DNA of 64,000 nt from an uncultured Bacteroidota bacterium (lineage in GTDB: Bacteria > Bacteroidota > Bacteroidia > AKYH767-A > OLB10): contig CAADHD010000024.1 in assembly GCA_900696575.1 (NCBI GenBank), forward strand, positions 1 to 64,000, given 5' to 3'. This document shows positions 34,945-43,294 of this stretch, piece after piece. A model generated the notes under the pieces. It saw only the letters and a list, made by a program, of their open reading frames with translations, was not told the DNA's origin and made no database searches. The position numbers were made by a program, and so were the translations under genes. Numbering within the stretch: position 1 is the stretch's first letter; each line of letters begins with the position of its first letter.

Positions 34945-36009
34945 TCAGAAACCTGTGAACCGGGCAAAAGGGGCGTGCATTTGCGTGGCAAACTCGCCTT
35001 TCAGGAACTTAAAATATCCGGCTACTGCAATCATGGCGGCATTATCCGTACAAAATTCAAAAGGAGGAATAAAAGTTTTCCATCCGTGGGCAACACCTGC
35101 ATCTGTAAGCGATTTTCTTAATCCTTTATTGGCTGACACTCCTCCGGCCAATGCAATCTGGTTGATGCCCGTTTCATCAACGGCATGATGTATTTTGTTC
35201 ATCAATGTCGTAATGATGGTATGCTGAACGGAGGCGCACAGGTCTTTCAGATTTTCTTCTACAAAGTTTTTATTCTCCTCTTTTTTCTTTTGTAGAAAAT
35301 AGAGTACTGAGGTTTTCAGCCCGCTGAAGGAAAAATCAAAGCCTTCTGTTTTCGGTACCGGAAATTTAAAAGCAAGCGGATTGCCCTCGGCTGCATACTT
35401 ATCAATCAGTGGTCCGCCCGGATAAGGCAGGCCCATCAGTTTGGCAATTTTGTCAAAGGCTTCTCCGGCTGCATCATCATTGGTAGCGCCAAGCAGTTTC
35501 ATTTGATACGCATTATCCACCCGGATTAGTTGCGTATGTCCGCCTGAAACCGTAAGACATAAAAAAGGAAATTCAGGTTCATTCTTACTCTCCTTTTTGC
35601 GGTAAGCAAAATGGGCAAGCACGTGAGCCTGCATATGATTTACTGAGATGATAGGTATATTTAAAGCAAGGGCAAATGCTTTAGCAAAAGAGGTTCCTAC
35701 CATAAGCGAACCGATAAGACCCGGGCCACCGGTAAATGCAACAGCATGAAGCTGATGTTTATGAACCCCTGCCTCCTTCAAAGCATAATCCACTACGGGA
35801 ATTATGTTCTTCTGGTGAGCCCGTGAAGCCAGCTCGGGTACTACACCCCCAAAAGCCGCATGCACTTTCTGATTGGCAATTACATTCGACAACACTTTAC
35901 GGTTACACAGTACTGCTGCCGATGTTTCATCGCATGATGATTCAATACCCAGAATATAGACTTCCTTCTTTTCCAAATTCGTTGTTAATTCCATGATAGA
36001 TTCTGTCAT
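34945..36009 (-). CDS. tsaD: tRNA N6-adenosine threonylcarbamoyltransferase
   Basis: 354 residues. TsaD transfers the threonylcarbamoyl group to A37 of ANN-decoding tRNAs (t6A). Motifs: YILGIESSCDETSAAV, the metal-binding HMQAHVLAHF, LTVSGGHTQL, GATNDDAAGEAFDK, GGPLIDKYA, LAGGVSANKGLR and CTDNAAMIA. Two ATGs are possible, 36009 and 35994; the family core begins after either. The first is preceded by an A-rich stretch (GAAAAATG), which is favoured in Bacteroidota. With that start the gene overlaps the divergent tamB start by 17 bases, and its probable promoter lies within tamB. Confidence 0.97.
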   Translation of the reverse strand: MTESIMELTTNLEKKEVYILGIESSCDETSAAVLCNRKVLSNVIANQKVHAAFGGVVPELASRAHQKNIIPVVDYALKEAGVHKHQLHAVAFTGGPGLIGSLMVGTSFAKAFALALNIPIISVNHMQAHVLAHFAYRKKESKNEPEFPFLCLTVSGGHTQLIRVDNAYQMKLLGATNDDAAGEAFDKIAKLMGLPYPGGPLIDKYAAEGNPLAFKFPVPKTEGFDFSFSGLKTSVLYFLQKKKEENKNFVEENLKDLCASVQHTIITTLMNKIHHAVDETGINQIALAGGVSANKGLRKSLTDAGVAHGWKTFIPPFEFCTDNAAMIAVAGYFKFLKGEFATQMHAPFARFTGF

Positions 36010-39000
36010 TTTTCGTTCAGGTTTATCTTCTACTTTGCACCGGCAAATTCACAGCAAAATTATCAAACGCCCGTACCGCATACTCATCCTCGTGTTAACT
36101 CTGCTTAGTATTGGTTACATAGCAGTGATTACGGCATTACGCATTCCTGCCATTCAGAAACGGTTGGTGAGGGTTGCTGCTGCATGGCTTTCAAAAGAAT
36201 TAAATACCGAAGTAAGCATAAATGCGCTGCGGTTTGAACCCTTCGACAGGTTAGTGTTACGCGGAGTGTATATTGCTGATCAGGATAATGATACCCTGCT
36301 CTATGCCCGTGTGCTGAAGTTGAATTTTAAAGGCTTGGACAGAAAATCGCATTACCTTAAAATAAATACCATTGAGCTGGCTGATGCTCTTGTCCGAGTG
36401 GTTAAGAATGATGAAGATCGCGGGATGAACTTCGATTTCATTTCAGATTACTTTTCATCACCATCGGCTGATACCTCCACTTCTGTTTCCTGGCGGATTA
36501 CAACAGACAGATTGTCGCTGGTTAATGTGAGATTTATGTACCGCGATTTGAAATATGATGACCTGTCAGAAGGGATAGATTTTGAAGATATTGAAGTAAG
36601 CCGGCTGTATGCCACCTTCCGCAACATATATCAGAGAGACGATTCGCTGAGCTTTGATTTGCGTACGCTCTCTTTCACTGAGAAAAGCGGGTTTGTGCTG
36701 AATAACCTTTCCGCATCCTTCGTTAAGATTATTTCAGATTCGCTTTGTCTTGAAAATATGCACTTGCAAACCGGGAAAACAGATTTGAAGGGAAGGCTGG
36801 CTTTCGGGTTTGAACATTTCAGCGATTTTGATAATTTCATTGAAAGCATTCATCTCCACTCTGATTTTGAAGAATCTCAGATACACTCCCATGACCTTGC
36901 CTTTTTTGCTCCTGAACTAAAAGGTATGAACCGTTCAGTTATATTTTCAGGAATGGTAAGAGGAACGGTAAATCAGTTAAGGCTGCGAAACTTTGCTTTC
37001 CGTTACGGCAATAACACAGAGTTTAAAGGCAGAATAAACCTGAACGGGTTGCCTGACACAGAAGAAACTTTTATTGATTTGATTGTGGAAGAAATGAAAT
37101 CTTCCTCTGCAGATATTGCCACCATTCCGGTTCCTCCTTATGATTCGAATCAGCTTATTTCTGTACCTGAAGAAATTAAACGCTTAGGTAATATCAGTTT
37201 CAACGGAAAATTTACCGGTTTTTACAATGACTTTGTAGCCTATGGAAACATCCGTACCGATCTGGGCTATGCTTCTACCGATATCAATCTGAAGTTTGAT
37301 AAAACACCGGTTTACTCAGGAAAACTTTCTCTGGATAATTTTCAGTTAGGCCGGTTTGTTAGGGCAAATGAGCTGGGAATTCTGAGCATGAACGCATCGG
37401 TAACCGGAAATCATTTTGACCTGAACAAACTGAATGCAACCGTTAAAGGAAACATTGTAAGACTCGACTTCAGAAATTACCCGTATTCCAATATGGAAAT
37501 TAGCGCTAATCTTTCGCGCAAACTGTTCAATGGTTCATTAAATGTAAATGATGAACATATAGACCTTGATTTCAGCGGAAGCATTGATTTTACCGGAAAA
37601 ATACCGGTAATGGATTTCAGCGTTGATTTGAATCACGCAAATCTCACTGCTTTGAATCTGATGAAAAGAGATTCCGTTTCGCGGCTGGCTTTTCATACCG
37701 ATATTGACCTTGCCGGTAATAACATGGATGATATAGCCGGGCTCGTTCAGTTTAAAGATGTGATTTATTCCGAAGGCAGACGTAGGATCTCGATGAAAGA
37801 TATCATCTTGAAATCTGAGTTTATGAATGGCCACCGGAAAATACTTCTTAATTCGGAAGGAGCAGATGCTTCGCTGACCGGAAATTTTGAATTTGAATCA
37901 CTGGTTCCCGCTATTCAGAATATGTTACAGTTGCATTTTCCATTGCCTGTAATGAAAACAACTTCATCGCTGAAACCACAAAACATTACGTATTCCGTTA
38001 CCCTTAAAAACATTCAACCATTGCTGGACGTAGTGATACCTGAATTGAAAATTACTGAAGGAACCGCCATTACCGGAAAATTTTCTTCGCCAAACGATGA
38101 GTTTTCAATTCAGCTTAAAGCTTTAAAGATTGCATGGAATAAAATAGTGTTAAACAGAATTGATTTTAACGGAAAGACCGAAAATGACCAATTCTCTTTT
38201 CAATTTCGATCTCCGGAAACTAGCATACGCGACAGCCTGGTTTTTAAAAATTTTTCGCTGATCGGAAATTCATCATTCAATAAGGCAGACTTCCGGCTGA
38301 TGTTGCACGGGCGCGACTCCTTAAGCGATAACCTTGAATTGAATGGACAAATGGTATTCAGCGGAGGGGGAAAGTCAACCCTGGAACTGGGTCATACCGT
38401 ATTAATGGTTGAAAAAATGAAATGGCAGACCGAGCCGGGCAATCAGTTGCGTTTTGATTCAACAGGAACATTTATCAGCAACCTTAAAATGTATTCTGAA
38501 AACAAGCATATTGCCATTGACGGATATGCTGGCGCTGATCCTGACCGCAGCCTTCGTATGCTGTTTAGTGAATTTCCAATTCAGCCTTTGAACAAAATTC
38601 TGCATACATTCGGAATTACTGCCGGAGGAATCATAAACGGAGAATTGAACTTGCGTGAAGTAACGGTTAATCCTGTGATACAAACAAACCTGCAGATATC
38701 GGAGTTCAGCATGTTTGGCGATACGCTGGGTCATGCAAGAATGAATGTGGATTTCCCTGTCGGGAAGAAAAAACTAACAGCTGATATTGATGTTTCGCGT
38801 GATGACATTAAAAATCTCAGCATAACAGGCAGTTATGACCTCTCGGAAGATAAATTTGACTTCCGTATTCTTCTCAACAAACTGAATGCTGCACCATTCG
38901 GGCATTACCTGAATGATTTTGCAACCCGCGTTAGGGGCTATGCCAGCGGTGAAATAACCCTTACCGGAAGTTCTAAAAAACCAGCGATAAAAGGTAAAGT

Positions 39001-40441
39001 GAAACTGCAGAAAGCAGCTATGACCATAGATTACCTCAACTGTCGTTACAGCTTCAGCGATGAGGTTAACATTACCCCTACCGCCTTTTCATTTAACAAC
39101 ATCACACTTTCCGATTCGCTCGGGAATACGGCAATACTGAATGGTAATATATTGCATAATTATTTCGCTGATTTTAAACTTTACCTGAGCATTCGCACCA
39201 AAAACCTGATGATGCTGAATACCACAGCCGCACAAAACAGTTTGTTTTACGGCAGCGGTTTTGCTTCGGGTCAAATGATTATTTCAGGGCCGTTTGAAAT
39301 GATATCATTCAATGGGTCCATGCGTTCGGAAAAAGGGACGGAAATTTCGATTCCGCTTTCGAATCCTGAAGAGGTAACACCAAGTTCATTTGTTACATTT
39401 TTTACGGCCGATACCACTCAGAAATTAAACCCGGCATCCAAAATTGACTTATCGGGAATATCGCTTAGGCTTGATTTGAATATTACAGAAGATGCGTTGG
39501 TAAAACTGATTTATGATGAAAAAATTGGTGATGTGATGGAAGGCCGCGGAAACGGAAACATTGTTTTTGAAATTCTGAATGATGAAACTTTTACAATGCG
39601 CGGTGACTATACGGCTACCAGCGGAAACTATGTTTTCACATTGCAGAATGTGATTAACAAACGGTTTTACATACAACCCGGAGGAACGATACGCTGGAAC
39701 GGCTCACCTTATGAGGCACTTATTGACATTGATGCCGTTTACCGCACGCGAGCAAGTATGTATGATTTGTTGCAGGATTCTTCGGCAACGGCACGCAGGC
39801 GCATACCGGTACTGATTAATCTTTCGCTGCGTAATCGGTTGCTTAAGCCCGATATTAATTTCAACATTGATATACCGGATATTGACCCTACAACACAAGG
39901 GCTTGTGCAACAGGCCATCTCCACAGAAGAAAGCAAATCAAAACAGACGCTCAGCCTTTTGGTAATGAACCGCTTTTTGCCGGGAGACAACCGCAGTACC
40001 AATTTCGAAGCCTCTTCAAGCGGCTTCAGTGCAAATGCCAGCGAACTGCTTAGCGTACAGCTTACCAACTGGGTTTCGCAATTAACAGACAGGGTTGATG
40101 TAGGTATTAATTACCGCGCAGGCGACAAGCTTAACAGCGACCAGCTTGAGGTGATGCTTGCCACCCGTTTGTTTAATGATCGTGTTGCGGTTGAAACAAA
40201 TGTAGGATTTATGGGAAGTAATTCAGGCAACAGCCAGAGCAACTCTAACCTTGTGGGTGATTTTAACGTGGATGTTAAAATTACGGAAGACGGTAAGTTT
40301 CATTTCAAAGCATTTAACCGCTCTAATAATATTAACTTTCTTACCAACTTCAACTCTTTATATACTCAGGGAATCGGGTTTTATTACAAGCAGGAGTTTA
40401 ATACGCTGCGCGAAATCTTTACTAAACGCAGAGAAGAGTAA
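35993..40441 (+). CDS. tamB: Translocation and assembly module protein TamB (DUF490)
   Basis: 1482 residues. An N-terminal signal anchor (about 30-50, YRILILVLTLLSIGYIAVI) is followed by a very long beta-rich region made of AsmA/TamB-like repeats, and a C-terminal TamB domain (about 1080-1470). That domain contains GNIVFEILNDETFTMRGDYT (as GNIVFEI and FTMRGDY), the IRWNGSPYEALIDIDAVYR region (as IRWNGSPYEA) and a C-terminal barrel-like segment (VDVGINYRAGD) ending in KQEFNTLREIF. TamB bridges inner and outer membranes and is linked to outer-membrane protein assembly or lipid transport. No tamA/BamA-type gene is adjacent. The start codon at 35993 overlaps the 5' end of divergent tsaD. Confidence 0.92.
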   Translation: MIDSVIFRSGLSSTLHRQIHSKIIKRPYRILILVLTLLSIGYIAVITALRIPAIQKRLVRVAAAWLSKELNTEVSINALRFEPFDRLVLRGVYIADQDNDTLLYARVLKLNFKGLDRKSHYLKINTIELADALVRVVKNDEDRGMNFDFISDYFSSPSADTSTSVSWRITTDRLSLVNVRFMYRDLKYDDLSEGIDFEDIEVSRLYATFRNIYQRDDSLSFDLRTLSFTEKSGFVLNNLSASFVKIISDSLCLENMHLQTGKTDLKGRLAFGFEHFSDFDNFIESIHLHSDFEESQIHSHDLAFFAPELKGMNRSVIFSGMVRGTVNQLRLRNFAFRYGNNTEFKGRINLNGLPDTEETFIDLIVEEMKSSSADIATIPVPPYDSNQLISVPEEIKRLGNISFNGKFTGFYNDFVAYGNIRTDLGYASTDINLKFDKTPVYSGKLSLDNFQLGRFVRANELGILSMNASVTGNHFDLNKLNATVKGNIVRLDFRNYPYSNMEISANLSRKLFNGSLNVNDEHIDLDFSGSIDFTGKIPVMDFSVDLNHANLTALNLMKRDSVSRLAFHTDIDLAGNNMDDIAGLVQFKDVIYSEGRRRISMKDIILKSEFMNGHRKILLNSEGADASLTGNFEFESLVPAIQNMLQLHFPLPVMKTTSSLKPQNITYSVTLKNIQPLLDVVIPELKITEGTAITGKFSSPNDEFSIQLKALKIAWNKIVLNRIDFNGKTENDQFSFQFRSPETSIRDSLVFKNFSLIGNSSFNKADFRLMLHGRDSLSDNLELNGQMVFSGGGKSTLELGHTVLMVEKMKWQTEPGNQLRFDSTGTFISNLKMYSENKHIAIDGYAGADPDRSLRMLFSEFPIQPLNKILHTFGITAGGIINGELNLREVTVNPVIQTNLQISEFSMFGDTLGHARMNVDFPVGKKKLTADIDVSRDDIKNLSITGSYDLSEDKFDFRILLNKLNAAPFGHYLNDFATRVRGYASGEITLTGSSKKPAIKGKVKLQKAAMTIDYLNCRYSFSDEVNITPTAFSFNNITLSDSLGNTAILNGNILHNYFADFKLYLSIRTKNLMMLNTTAAQNSLFYGSGFASGQMIISGPFEMISFNGSMRSEKGTEISIPLSNPEEVTPSSFVTFFTADTTQKLNPASKIDLSGISLRLDLNITEDALVKLIYDEKIGDVMEGRGNGNIVFEILNDETFTMRGDYTATSGNYVFTLQNVINKRFYIQPGGTIRWNGSPYEALIDIDAVYRTRASMYDLLQDSSATARRRIPVLINLSLRNRLLKPDINFNIDIPDIDPTTQGLVQQAISTEESKSKQTLSLLVMNRFLPGDNRSTNFEASSSGFSANASELLSVQLTNWVSQLTDRVDVGINYRAGDKLNSDQLEVMLATRLFNDRVAVETNVGFMGSNSGNSQSNSNLVGDFNVDVKITEDGKFHFKAFNRSNNINFLTNFNSLYTQGIGFYYKQEFNTLREIFTKRREE
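36055..36062 (-). promoter_or_regulatory. -7 element of tsaD, inside tamB
   Basis: Exact TAnnTTTG (TAATTTTG) on the minus strand, 45 bases upstream of the ATG at 36009 and about 60 bases into the tamB coding sequence. Confidence 0.45.
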
Positions 40442-40532
40442 ACCGGTATTTAATACGACAAAATTGCCCAATTCACTGATGACTTTCTGCCAAAACGTAA
40501 TTCATTTTTACAGAAAACTGTAATACTGGCAG

Positions 40533-40545
40533 AGACTTTTGGTTG
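40533..40545 (+). repeat. 13-bp direct repeat flanking hsp20, left copy
   Basis: AGACTTTTGGTTG, identical to the copy at 41065-41077; this one lies 53 bases upstream of the hsp20 ribosome-binding site. Confidence 0.6.
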
Positions 40546-40585
40546 GTACTGTGTTTGAGAAACCGGTAGTAAACACATAAAAACA

Positions 40586-40593
40586 AAAGGAGG
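40586..40593 (+). promoter_or_regulatory. Strong Shine-Dalgarno site of hsp20
   Basis: AAAGGAGG, 5 bases before the ATG at 40599. Most genes here lack any such site, as is usual in Bacteroidota, so a near-perfect one is notable. Confidence 0.8.
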
Positions 40594-40598
40594 TAAAT

Positions 40599-41048
40599 AT
40601 GACACTCATTAAATTTAAAAAAGACAACGGAGCAGACCGTTATATGGAACGGCTTCCGCAATTCGCAGAAATGTTTAACGACTTTTTTAACACCTGGCCT
40701 CTGGATTCGCGCAGAAATACAGTTCCTGCAGTGAATATATCCGAGACCAACGAAAACTTCAAAATTGAAGTGGCAGCGCCTGGCATGAATAAGGAGGATT
40801 TTAAACTCAGTGTGGACAATGATCTGCTGACCATCAGCGCTGAGAAAAAGGAGGAAAAAGAAGAAAATGATACACGTTACACCCGCAAGGAATTCAGTTT
40901 TGTATCGTTTTCGCGCTCGTTTAACATGCCTGAAATTGTGGATTCGGAAAAGATAGATGCAACCTACAAGAATGGTGTGATGAGCATCATCTTGCCAAAG
41001 AAGGAAGAAGCCAGGCCGCGCCCACCACGTGAGATTAAAGTGAATTAA
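40599..41048 (+). CDS. Small heat-shock protein (Hsp20/alpha-crystallin family)
   Basis: 149 residues. The alpha-crystallin domain spans about 43-138: VPAVNISETNENFKIEVAAPGM at its start (as VPAVNISE and FKIEVAAPGM), the NKEDFKLSVDNDLLTISA segment and the terminal ATYKNGVMSIILPKKEE. The A-x-x-x-G-V-L motif appears as ATYKNGVMSIILP. These ATP-independent chaperones hold unfolding proteins. The C-terminal tail (PPREIKVN) carries an I-x-V motif used in oligomer assembly. It is a single gene bounded by a terminator, with an unusually strong ribosome-binding site and a 13-bp direct repeat on both sides, which suggests high or stress-dependent expression. Confidence 0.95.
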   Translation: MTLIKFKKDNGADRYMERLPQFAEMFNDFFNTWPLDSRRNTVPAVNISETNENFKIEVAAPGMNKEDFKLSVDNDLLTISAEKKEEKEENDTRYTRKEFSFVSFSRSFNMPEIVDSEKIDATYKNGVMSIILPKKEEARPRPPREIKVN

Positions 41049-41064
41049 AAGGCTTCTTTGCTGA

Positions 41065-41077
41065 AGACTTTTGGTTG
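41065..41077 (+). repeat. 13-bp direct repeat flanking hsp20, right copy
   Basis: AGACTTTTGGTTG, identical to 40533-40545; it begins 17 bases after the hsp20 stop, just before the terminator. Confidence 0.6.
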
Positions 41078-41087
41078 ATGGATTGGT

Positions 41088-41122
41088 AACCTCTTTCCGC
41101 ATAAAGCGGAGAGAGGTTTTTA
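41088..41122 (+). terminator. Terminator of hsp20
   Basis: 13-bp stem AACCTCTTTCCGC (41088-41100) with GCGGAGAGAGGTT (41106-41118), one G:T wobble, followed by TTTTAT. Confidence 0.85.
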
Positions 41123-41458
41123 TTTCACCTTGGCATTTTATCTCTTCTTGGAAACACCATTGGAAGATTTTACCTATTTAATAGGTACATCGCCTGACAA
41201 GTTACAAACTGCTGTAAAAAATAATCTTTGAAGCGTATTTCAGGTACCGGCTGCAGTTATCCGGTTTTCAGAATTTAAGGAGGAAATGACTGGTGGAAGG
41301 TGGGCCGGTTGATTAATGAACACCAGCCTGAGGCGGTTACACATTAATAAGACTGCCTTGCTGCCATTTGACGCGCCTGCCGCTCGCACCAGTAATGACC
41401 ATTAAGCAGGATAGGATTGTTTCATGCACTCCACAAAATACCCACCGTTACTATCTCT
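41123..41458. other. Gene-free stretch between hsp20 and the lycopene-cyclase-like gene
   Basis: About 335 bases without a recognisable gene or RNA. An AAGGAGGAAATG at about 41277-41288 resembles a ribosome-binding site with a start codon, but the frame stops after eight codons. Confidence 0.5.
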
Positions 41459-41466
41459 CATATTTG
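41459..41466 (+). promoter_or_regulatory. -7-like element just before the lycopene-cyclase-like gene
   Basis: CATATTTG, one mismatch to TAnnTTTG, ends 4 bases before the ATG at 41471. Confidence 0.4.
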
Positions 41467-41470
41467 CGGG

Positions 41471-42157
41471 ATGTTTACTTATTTGACAATTAATTTAATT
41501 TCGGTGGCGTTGCCGCTGGCTTTCAGCTTTCATCCGAAGATTAAATTTTACAGGGAATGGAAATATCTTTTTCCCGCTATTGCCATCATGGGCGCTTTCT
41601 TCCTTACATGGGATCATTATTTCACGAAATGGGGCGTATGGAGTTTTAATCCGGATTATGTGATGGGGATTTACATAGCGGGTATGCCGATAGAGGAATG
41701 GATGTTTTTTTTGTTTATTCCTTATTCGTGCCTGTTCATTTATCATTGTCTGAATCTTTTTTTCAAACACAGGTGGTGGGATAAAGCAGTACCATTTATT
41801 TCGTGGGCGGTAGTGATTACCTGTGCAGGTTTGATGGCGGCAGGTTTGAACCGGTTTTACACATTTGCCACTGCTTTTTTTCTGGCTGTATTTATACTGA
41901 TGATGATGATTTACAGGCATAGCTACTGGATGGGAAGATTTTACCGGGCTTATCTGGTAAGTAAAATTCCGTTTCTGATAGTGAACGGTGCCCTTACGGC
42001 ATTGCCGGTAGTTGTGTATAACGATAACGAGAATCTTGGCGTGAGAATTAATACCATACCGGCCGAGGATGCATTTTACAGTATGCTGATGCTGATGATG
42101 GTAACGGCAGTTTATGAAAGGCTGAAGAAACGAAGTTCAGAAAGAGGGAAAGTATGA
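41471..42157 (+). CDS. Lycopene cyclase domain-containing membrane protein
   Basis: 228 residues from the ATG at 41471; an upstream TTG at 41417 would add 18 residues without hydrophobic match. Seven or so hydrophobic segments. The two halves each carry the acidic motif of CrtYc/CrtYd-type cyclases: MPIEEWMFFLFIPYSCLF (about 93-110) and IPAEDAFYSMLMLMM (about 198-212). This is the heterodimeric cyclase fused in one chain, as in some Bacteroidota, which would convert lycopene to beta-carotene. No crtE/B/I gene is in the window, so the substrate is inferred. The start of mltG overlaps its stop by 4 bases (ATGA), suggesting translational coupling to a cell-wall enzyme. Confidence 0.82.
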   Translation: MFTYLTINLISVALPLAFSFHPKIKFYREWKYLFPAIAIMGAFFLTWDHYFTKWGVWSFNPDYVMGIYIAGMPIEEWMFFLFIPYSCLFIYHCLNLFFKHRWWDKAVPFISWAVVITCAGLMAAGLNRFYTFATAFFLAVFILMMMIYRHSYWMGRFYRAYLVSKIPFLIVNGALTALPVVVYNDNENLGVRINTIPAEDAFYSMLMLMMVTAVYERLKKRSSERGKV

Positions 42158-43176
42158 AGAGAATGTTCGCAAAGGTTTTCATAGTGCTGCTTGTCGCAGG
42201 AATTGTTGCGGGAGGTTGGCTTTATTATGCGGTGATGATGCCTAATGTGAAATATGATAATGGCGGATGGCTGTACATTAAAACAGGCAGCAATTACGAT
42301 TCATTGACAGCAGATTTGAAACGAATGGATATATTGAAAGATGACTTTACGTTTCACTTTCTGGCGGAGTTGATGAAACTGAAAGATCGAATAAAGCCCG
42401 GCCGTTACAAGATAATGGAAGGGATGAATAACAATGAACTGATAAGGCTGCTTCGGTCGGGCAGACAAACACCGCTAAAATTTACCTTTACCAACGTACG
42501 GACAGTGTATGAATTAGCCGGAATAATTGACGAAGATTTTGAAACCGATTCTGTTTCTGTTGTTAAAGAAATTTTTAACCCATCCCTGCTCGATTCATTA
42601 AAGCTGGACAGTTTGACAATAGCCACGATTTTCATTCCCAACACTTATGAATTGTACTGGAATGCAAAGCCATCAACCATCATAAAAAGATTGGCGAAAG
42701 AACATACCAATTTCTGGAATGCAGAGCGGAAAGCCAGAGCGGAAACAATGAAATTATCGCCAACGGAGGTTTCGATACTGGCCAGCATAGTAGAGCAGGA
42801 AACAAGGATGAATGACGAAAAACCGGTGATAGCCGGAGTATATCTTAACCGGATTAAGAAGGGCTGGAAACTTGAAGCAGATCCAACTTTAGTGTATGCA
42901 TCAGGCAATTTCGGCTTAAAGCGGGTACTGAATGTGCATAAGGAAATCGAATCGCCATTTAACACCTATAAAAATGCAGGATTGCCGCCCGGACCGATCT
43001 GCATCCCGTCAATTGCTTCTATTGATGCCGTACTTAATAAGATTGAACATGAGTACCTTTTCTTTTGTGCAAGAGAAGATCTGAGTGGTTATCATGCATT
43101 TGCCAGAACGTATCATGATCATTTGATTAATGCCCGCAGGTTTCAGAAGGAACTGAGCCGAAGAGGAATTAGATAG
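42154..43176 (+). CDS. mltG: Endolytic murein transglycosylase
   Basis: 340 residues of the YceG/MltG family. An N-terminal transmembrane helix (about 7-27) is followed by a LysM-like domain and the catalytic domain with ILASIVEQETRM (Glu is the expected catalytic residue), IAGVYLNRIKKGWKLEADPTL (as VYLNRIKKG and LEADPTL), SPFNTYKNAGLPPGPICIPS (as SPFNTYKNAGLPPGPI) and CAREDLSGYHAFARTYHDH (as DLSGYHAFARTY). It cleaves nascent glycan strands in the periplasm and helps set strand length. It overlaps the lycopene-cyclase-like gene by 4 bases. Confidence 0.95.
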   Translation: MKRMFAKVFIVLLVAGIVAGGWLYYAVMMPNVKYDNGGWLYIKTGSNYDSLTADLKRMDILKDDFTFHFLAELMKLKDRIKPGRYKIMEGMNNNELIRLLRSGRQTPLKFTFTNVRTVYELAGIIDEDFETDSVSVVKEIFNPSLLDSLKLDSLTIATIFIPNTYELYWNAKPSTIIKRLAKEHTNFWNAERKARAETMKLSPTEVSILASIVEQETRMNDEKPVIAGVYLNRIKKGWKLEADPTLVYASGNFGLKRVLNVHKEIESPFNTYKNAGLPPGPICIPSIASIDAVLNKIEHEYLFFCAREDLSGYHAFARTYHDHLINARRFQKELSRRGIR

Positions 43177-43258
43177 CACTGAACTTTCCTCGGAAAGGTA
43201 ATTAAACTAGTCAAAAAATCATTGGAATGTTGCTTTTAATTTAAAGCGTAATTTTTCT

Positions 43259-43266
43259 TAGCTTTG
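43259..43266 (+). promoter_or_regulatory. -7 element of the Omp28-like T9SS cargo gene
   Basis: Exact TAnnTTTG (TAGCTTTG), 28 bases before the ATG at 43295. No TTG at -33. Confidence 0.5.
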
Positions 43267-43294
43267 GCACTTCAAACAAAAAAATCTCTGTAAA

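Noticed and set aside
40473-41102. A 209-codon minus-strand open frame over hsp20
   Set aside because: It is antisense to a well-supported chaperone gene with its own ribosome-binding site and terminator, and shows no family motif.
41277-41312. AAGGAGGAAATG with an eight-codon frame upstream of the lycopene-cyclase-like gene
   Set aside because: It is too short and without context to call a leader peptide or small gene.
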